Source of the DNA: Bacteroidota bacterium
GTDB taxonomy: Bacteria > Bacteroidota > Bacteroidia > Flavobacteriales_D > Crocinitomicaceae
Assembly (NCBI GenBank): GCA_018825925.1
Contig: JAHKAT010000288.1
Span: 1-11,425, forward strand
Direction: 5' to 3'
DNA length: 11,425 bases
In this document: in pieces, positions 7,511 to 11,425 of the stretch
Layout of the letters: each line of letters opens with the position of its first letter
Position numbering within the stretch: the stretch's first letter is position 1
Program-made: the position numbers and the translations under genes
Notes under the pieces: model-generated
The model's input: only the letters and a program-made list of their open reading frames with translations
The model's database searches: none
What the model was told of the DNA's origin: nothing

Positions 7511-8428
7511 TTATTGTCTCGGTTGCGCCAACGTTCCAGCGGCTCCAAAATCTTGAAAATCAATATAGAAACAAAGAGATTCAAATCCACCTTGCTCGCC
7601 ATAGGCTAAATTCCAAGGAATAAAGACTCTGTACTGTCCTCCTTTTTTCAAATTCGGAAATGCCTTGGTCCAACCTTGGATCACTCCTTGTAAATTGAAT
7701 GCAGGCACGGGTGCTTCAGGGTTTTGACGACGCATTGCTATTGAACTTTCCAATGTATCTCCAGAAGCATTGGTCAAAGAATAATCCGCTTTAACATCAT
7801 CCGTTGGTTGAGGCATTCCACCTTTTCCTTCATTGATTGTTTGGATAATTATTCCTCCCTCTATCTCCTTCGTATTTGGCAATTTCTTGGCATTTGCCAT
7901 CATTTCACTACCACTCTTTTTGTTCAACTTCTCTACAAAGGTTGCTACTAAAGCTGATCTTTCCGTCATTTCAACCAAGGTGTCCTTGTCGTACAAACCA
8001 TGTTGAAATCCAATCTTGGCAATGTTCAAATCTATTTTGTCCAAAGCTCCTTTTTTCGACCAACCGTTATAGAAAATGGATCCAGCCATTTGGCCTATAC
8101 ATTCAGAACCTGCAATCACGGCAGTACTATCAAAGTCTTGACCGTATGGTCCGTACAACTTTTGTAAAGACTTTCGACAATCTTCACTTAACTCCGTTTG
8201 TTTAGATTTTACACCCAACAAAAATCCACGTACCATTGCATCTTTGTCTAATTTATCAAAATTAGGATCGCCGCTTTGCGTAATCATTCTTGCTTGTTCA
8301 GCACCTAAACTATACGAAAGTTTGTCTTTCGAATTTTTCAATTCAACACTTTCCAATTCTTCGCCGCCAGATTTACTGGAACATGCAGCTAGTGGTAATG
8401 CTACCAAAAATAAAAGGACCTTTTTCAT
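7511..8428 (-). CDS. FKBP-like lipoprotein with altered isomerase active site
   Basis: The 305-residue protein starts with a lipoprotein signal (LAAC, Cys16), so it is exported and lipidated. Two FKBP N-terminal-type helical segments are visible, near 35-75 (DKLSYSLGAEQAR) and 130-170 (DKIDLNIAKIGFQHGL). A C-terminal FKBP fold follows from about 190. By alignment with FKBP12, Tyr216, Val249-Ile250, Trp253, Tyr276 and Phe287 of the binding pocket are kept. The usual Phe-Asp pair (36/37) is replaced by Leu226-Glu227, and the loop after AYG is shortened (AYGEQGGFESLCF). It may therefore be a weak isomerase or a binding/chaperone domain. Three further cysteines are present (84, 110, 286). The start ATG shares a base with the stop of the upstream FklB-like gene (TAATG), indicating translational coupling. 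The fold assignment is solid; loss of activity is inference. Confidence 0.9.
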   Translation of the reverse strand: MKKVLLFLVALPLAACSSKSGGEELESVELKNSKDKLSYSLGAEQARMITQSGDPNFDKLDKDAMVRGFLLGVKSKQTELSEDCRKSLQKLYGPYGQDFDSTAVIAGSECIGQMAGSIFYNGWSKKGALDKIDLNIAKIGFQHGLYDKDTLVEMTERSALVATFVEKLNKKSGSEMMANAKKLPNTKEIEGGIIIQTINEGKGGMPQPTDDVKADYSLTNASGDTLESSIAMRRQNPEAPVPAFNLQGVIQGWTKAFPNLKKGGQYRVFIPWNLAYGEQGGFESLCFYIDFQDFGAAGTLAQPRQ

Positions 8429-9027
8429 TAAGCTACAGAAATTAATTCGACATCGAAAATCAATGTCATAAACGGTTCGATTGGTCCACCTGGGTGCGGG
8501 CTAGCTCCATAGGCCAAATCTTGAGGTATGTATAGGCGGAATTTATCGCCTTCTTTCATTAATTGCAATGCTTCTGTCCAACCTTTTATTACTTGTCCTA
8601 CTCCAAATGTTGCTGGAGAGTTTCTTTCTACTGAACTATCGAAAACAGTACCGTCGATTAAAGTTCCATGGTAATGCACCGTTACTTGGTCGCCAGCACC
8701 CGGAGTTTTCCCAGATCCTTCAGTAATAACTTCATATTGTAAACCAGAAACAGTAGTTTTTACACCTGCTTTTTTAAAGTTCTCTGCTAAGAATTTTTCA
8801 CCTGCTTCTTTATTTACGGTAAACTTACTTGCCGTAACCTCAGATAAATAGTTCTGAATTAATTGACCTGCTTCTTCAGGAGCAACTTTTGGCTCTTTAC
8901 CAGAAAACATGTCGTGAATTGCTTCAGCCATTACTTCTGTTGAAATTCCTTGTAAATTTTGTTGAATTAAACTACCAGCGATGCTCATTCCTACGCTATA
9001 GCTTACTGCATTAATATCTTGACTCAT
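8428..9027 (-). CDS. fklB: FklB-like FKBP-type peptidyl-prolyl cis-trans isomerase
   Basis: This 199-residue protein catalyses cis-trans isomerisation of peptide bonds before proline and can assist folding. It has no signal peptide, so it is probably cytoplasmic like E. coli FklB (FKBP22), which it resembles along its length and in size. Residues about 6-90 form the helical dimerisation domain (VSYSVGMSIAGSLIQQNLQG). Residues 93-199 are the FKBP domain, with VHYHGTLIDGTVFDSS, VGQVIKGW, DLAYG and TLIFDVELI. All expected pocket residues are present: Tyr119, Phe129, Asp130, Val146, Ile147, Trp150, Tyr173 and Phe191. It is the first gene of a two-gene unit with the FKBP-like lipoprotein, joined by TAATG. 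A promoter-like TATCTTCG lies 15 bases before the ATG. Confidence 0.95.
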   Translation of the reverse strand: MSQDINAVSYSVGMSIAGSLIQQNLQGISTEVMAEAIHDMFSGKEPKVAPEEAGQLIQNYLSEVTASKFTVNKEAGEKFLAENFKKAGVKTTVSGLQYEVITEGSGKTPGAGDQVTVHYHGTLIDGTVFDSSVERNSPATFGVGQVIKGWTEALQLMKEGDKFRLYIPQDLAYGASPHPGGPIEPFMTLIFDVELISVA

Positions 9028-9042
9028 TGATTAAATTTTATG

Positions 9043-9050
9043 CGAAGATA
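9043..9050 (-). promoter_or_regulatory. Candidate -7 element for the FKBP operon
   Basis: On the minus strand this reads TATCTTCG, one mismatch from TAnnTTTG, ending 15 bases before the FklB-like ATG in the 65-base gap after the DUF547 gene. No clear TTG/TTTG -33 element is seen at the usual distance. Confidence 0.32.
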
Positions 9051-9092
9051 AGGAATCTTCATTCATTCTTTGTTTGATTGCCTAAATCTCTA

Positions 9093-9845
9093 TTAATTCC
9101 TATACGGATCTTCATCTATCGACCAGTCGTAACCTTTAAAAACCAAAGGTAATTTACTGTCCTCTTCTGATACAACTTTGTATTTTAATAAAAATTTACG
9201 AACTCCTCTTTTTCCTCCAAAATCTGCTCTAAACCAAGAAAAAAGTACTGGAACATATAAATATCCATCTTTAACTTGCACGTTTTGCTCTAGGTAATTT
9301 TCGCAGCTTTTATCTAATTCTTCGTTTACATTATCGAAGGTGTATGGATAAATTGGCGGACAACTATTGGCTCCACAATTCAAGGCATAATGAATTCGTG
9401 CATCAACTCGCTTGATGCGAAATTGTCGTTCAAATTTTGGAACAAATATTTTGCCGAAATACCCCAAACTCCATTTGGTTTTTGAACGTCTCAAAATTCC
9501 ATGCTCTATTTTATCAAAACTCAACAATTCACCAGCTACTGTAATCTGTTGATTTTTGAAAAATGCCCCGCGATCTTTGTATTGTTTTGGGTCTTTCTTT
9601 AATTGATATTGAATATTTGCATTATAAATATTGATCCAGAAAGCCAGTGTTTTTAAATCTGTATTTAGTTCTTCTTCTAATTGATCTCTATCCAATTCGG
9701 CCAATTTTGTATTAAAACTTTCAGTTTCCGGACTGTTCTTTTTGACCGCTTCAAAAAAGGAAATTGATAAATCTATACCCGAAGTTTGTGAAAAGCTCGA
9801 TGCGCTCATAAAAAGTAAGGATAAGGTTAAAAATAAATGTTTCAT
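9093..9845 (-). CDS. Secreted DUF547 domain protein
   Basis: This 250-residue protein has a signal peptide (MKHLFLTLSLLFMSASSFSQ, cleavage near residue 20) and no lipobox cysteine, so it is probably periplasmic or secreted. The rest is a DUF547 domain, recognised from FWINIYNA at 69-76, IEHGILR at 113-119, RIHYALNCGANSCPP at 150-164 with Cys157 and Cys162, a WFRADFG segment at 204-210, and a C-terminal YDW. The biochemical role of DUF547 is not established. The conserved His and Cys positions hint at a catalytic or disulfide-bearing site, but that is speculation. The gene starts 15 bases after the stop of the outer-membrane barrel gene, so the two are likely co-transcribed and may act in the same compartment. 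Confidence 0.92.
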   Translation of the reverse strand: MKHLFLTLSLLFMSASSFSQTSGIDLSISFFEAVKKNSPETESFNTKLAELDRDQLEEELNTDLKTLAFWINIYNANIQYQLKKDPKQYKDRGAFFKNQQITVAGELLSFDKIEHGILRRSKTKWSLGYFGKIFVPKFERQFRIKRVDARIHYALNCGANSCPPIYPYTFDNVNEELDKSCENYLEQNVQVKDGYLYVPVLFSWFRADFGGKRGVRKFLLKYKVVSEEDSKLPLVFKGYDWSIDEDPYRN

Positions 9846-9860
9846 GTTTTGTTTTTTAAT

Positions 9861-10973
9861 TTAAAATGCTTCACCAATAGTGAAGTAAGGTAAGATTTTG
9901 TTATGACTGAAACCCACGTCCAATCGAAGATTGATATGTTCTTTTTTGTTTAGTTTATAGCGCAAGCCTAGGCCATATCCTTCCTTCACTTGATCCATTC
10001 GCCAACTATTCCAATTAGGGGCCACCCAGCCAACACCAATAAAGGCCACTGCTCCCCAGTTTTTGAAAAACTCTTGTCTAAATTCGATTTGCGTTTGCCA
10101 GGTATTTTTGTCGCGGAATTCTCCCTCAAATTGACCTCGCAATCGTTTTCCTCCTCCCAACAAAGGTAAATGATAAAACGGAGTTTGGCTTGAACCATAT
10201 TGATAATTCAAATTCATGCCTAACACTGATTTTTCAAAAATTTTCTGAAAATTAGATATTTCTAAATTAATACGAGTAAAAGTGTAATTGCTAACCACCT
10301 TGCCTAGATCGACGGTGCTGTTGCAATCGAGGAGCCATCCTTTTCGTGGATAATACAATTCATCCCTTGAATCAATTAAAAATGCCGGTCCCACACCCAA
10401 ATTTACGCCTGCATTGTAACCCGTAGGTTTTTCTTTAACTATTCGCGATGAATCTGAATAACTAATTTGAAAATAATTATCGTAGGCCCCTCTAACTCCA
10501 ATAAATAGATTTTTATTCATTCGTCTTAAATAAGACAATCGCGCACGAGGAAAACTAACATTATACTGCTCTTTTTTGTCTTCAAAGGAGCCTTTTTCAT
10601 TACCAATACCAAAATAGAAGTACATGTATTTATAGTATCCAATTTCTCCCAAAAAACGATTAGTATCGTTGTTCGACAAAATTGTAAAAGGAGCATAAAA
10701 CAAGACTTGATTTCTCAGTGTATAAGCTGCACCTACATTTACACTCGATGCGCGGCTTGAAATACTGTCTTTTTTAAACTTAAAAGCATAAACTCCAAAA
10801 GCTCCGAAACCCAAACTTGTTTCAGGCGCATAGTAAACGATTGGAAAACCCTGCAGATTTCTTTTTTTAGACTCAAGGGTATCCTTAGACTGTTGAGAAA
10901 AGCAGGTAAAATTAATCCCGACAACTAGCGCTAAAAACAAGAAACCCCGGAGTATCCTTACCATTTTTAACAT
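9861..10973 (-). CDS. BamA/TamA-type outer-membrane beta-barrel protein without POTRA domains
   Basis: The 370-residue protein has a signal peptide (residues about 1-27, cleavage near CFSQ). The remainder is almost entirely alternating polar/aromatic beta strands, ending in phenylalanine as outer-membrane barrels do. Omp85-superfamily signatures are visible: DSRDELYYPRKGW at 201-213 and LLGGGKRLRGQFEGEFRD at 271-288, corresponding to the R-G motif of the lid loop. At this size it holds only a barrel of about 16 strands; the periplasmic POTRA repeats of BamA and TamA are absent. It therefore resembles the short Bacteroidota members of the bacterial surface antigen family, whose roles are mostly unknown. 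The ATG at 10973 is used; an internal ATG at 10964 would lose three residues and still leave a good signal peptide. The downstream DUF547 gene begins 15 bases after its stop. Confidence 0.9.
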   Translation of the reverse strand: MLKMVRILRGFLFLALVVGINFTCFSQQSKDTLESKKRNLQGFPIVYYAPETSLGFGAFGVYAFKFKKDSISSRASSVNVGAAYTLRNQVLFYAPFTILSNNDTNRFLGEIGYYKYMYFYFGIGNEKGSFEDKKEQYNVSFPRARLSYLRRMNKNLFIGVRGAYDNYFQISYSDSSRIVKEKPTGYNAGVNLGVGPAFLIDSRDELYYPRKGWLLDCNSTVDLGKVVSNYTFTRINLEISNFQKIFEKSVLGMNLNYQYGSSQTPFYHLPLLGGGKRLRGQFEGEFRDKNTWQTQIEFRQEFFKNWGAVAFIGVGWVAPNWNSWRMDQVKEGYGLGLRYKLNKKEHINLRLDVGFSHNKILPYFTIGEAF

Positions 10974-11106
10974 TTACGTAAAGGAATCACAGGTGGTTTC
11001 AATCTGGTGTATTTGGATGAAAATTTAATGCAATTTACTCCAAGTTAAAGAAACAATCCACATGGTTTGAAAAGCGTTTCGGTATATACTGGATCAACGG
11101 ATATTC

Positions 11107-11425
11107 TTAAATCTCTTTAATTTCCTTCACCTTTATCACTGGTTTCAAGGAATAACTCCCATTCCCTTTTTCAACAATTGAAGAAAATACTTCGAAATCA
11201 ATAATGAATTCATAGTCTGTTTTGGCTTTAAAATCATGGTTCAAATTGAACTTTAATCCTGTTTGTTCCGCGCTTGGCGTTGCAAGAGAATATAACACAG
11301 AGTCAACCATAATTGTGTTGTTTGATCCAAGAATCATACGCATCTGGTTGATTTTTCCCGGTGGAATTGCAACTTGATCATTCAATACTACACTTACATC
11401 ATTTTGTAGTTCCAATAAATCAGAT
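11107..11425 (-). CDS. DUF4382 domain protein, C-terminal part (start beyond right edge)
   Basis: The frame remains open to the window edge. A TTG at 11415 could be read as a start, but codons upstream of it continue in frame (SDLLELQND), which fits the DUF4382 consensus, so the gene begins outside the window. The visible 106 or so residues carry the family pattern: DLLELQND, an IPPGKINQMRMILGSNN segment, VDSVLYSLATPSAEQTGLKF, and a C-terminal NGSYSLKPVIKV. DUF4382 proteins are usually exported lipoproteins of unknown function with an immunoglobulin- or transthyretin-like beta fold. The signal peptide would be upstream and cannot be seen. The 133 bases between its stop and the barrel gene contain no terminator I can support. 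Confidence 0.85.
   Translation of the reverse strand, partial: SDLLELQNDVSVVLNDQVAIPPGKINQMRMILGSNNTIMVDSVLYSLATPSAEQTGLKFNLNHDFKAKTDYEFIIDFEVFSSIVEKGNGSYSLKPVIKVKEIKEI

Noticed and set aside
10974..11106. The 133-base gap between the DUF4382 and barrel genes, examined for a promoter, terminator or small RNA.
   Set aside because: Only a poor TAAATTTT match and no stable hairpin with a T tract were found; nothing can be supported.
1..11425. Search for a mobile element, CRISPR array, tRNA/rRNA, toxin-antitoxin pair or defence system.
   Set aside because: No transposase, integrase, repeat array, RNA gene fold or defence-type domain is visible; all long frames are accounted for by chromosomal housekeeping or envelope families.

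Overview
The window looks like an ordinary stretch of chromosome from a Bacteroidota bacterium, most likely a member of the Flavobacteriia. The evidence is the AT-rich sequence, the gene families present (a PorE-like TPR/propeller/OmpA-type protein, the alternative Bacteroidota GlmU-type protein, DUF4382, a POTRA-less BamA/TamA-type barrel), the lack of clear Shine-Dalgarno sequences before start codons, and promoter-like elements resembling the Bacteroidota TAnnTTTG type. The genus cannot be fixed from the sequence alone.

Layout, left to right. (1) At 1-1491 (minus) lies the N-terminal 497 residues of a secreted TPR plus five-bladed propeller protein that runs off the left edge. (2) At 1556-4024 (minus) is the complete ATP-dependent protease Lon, transcribed towards gene 1. 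(3) At 4161-6784 (minus) a sodium:solute symporter gene is followed, with a 4-base ATGA overlap, by an alternative GlmU-type sugar nucleotidyltransferase/acetyltransferase gene. (4) At 6926-7447 (plus) is the only plus-strand gene, a small membrane-anchored conserved protein, divergent from the symporter. (5) A short hairpin with A/T tracts on both flanks (7466-7495) separates it from the convergent FKBP pair. (6) At 7511-9027 (minus) an FklB-like peptidyl-prolyl isomerase gene is followed, through a TAATG junction, by an FKBP-like lipoprotein with an altered active site. (7) At 9093-10973 (minus) a BamA/TamA-type outer-membrane barrel gene is followed 15 bases later by a secreted DUF547 protein gene. 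(8) At 11107-11425 (minus) is the C-terminal part of a DUF4382 protein whose start lies beyond the right edge.

Taken together, much of the window concerns the cell envelope and protein quality control: a protease, prolyl isomerases/chaperones, an outer-membrane barrel, exported proteins, and a sugar-activating enzyme coupled to a transporter. No rRNA, tRNA, CRISPR array, insertion sequence, phage gene or recognisable defence locus was seen, and no gene-free stretch exceeds 300 bases. I found no convincing undescribed system. The more interesting points are the FKBP pair with one altered partner, the barrel-DUF547 pair, and the symporter-GlmU coupling.
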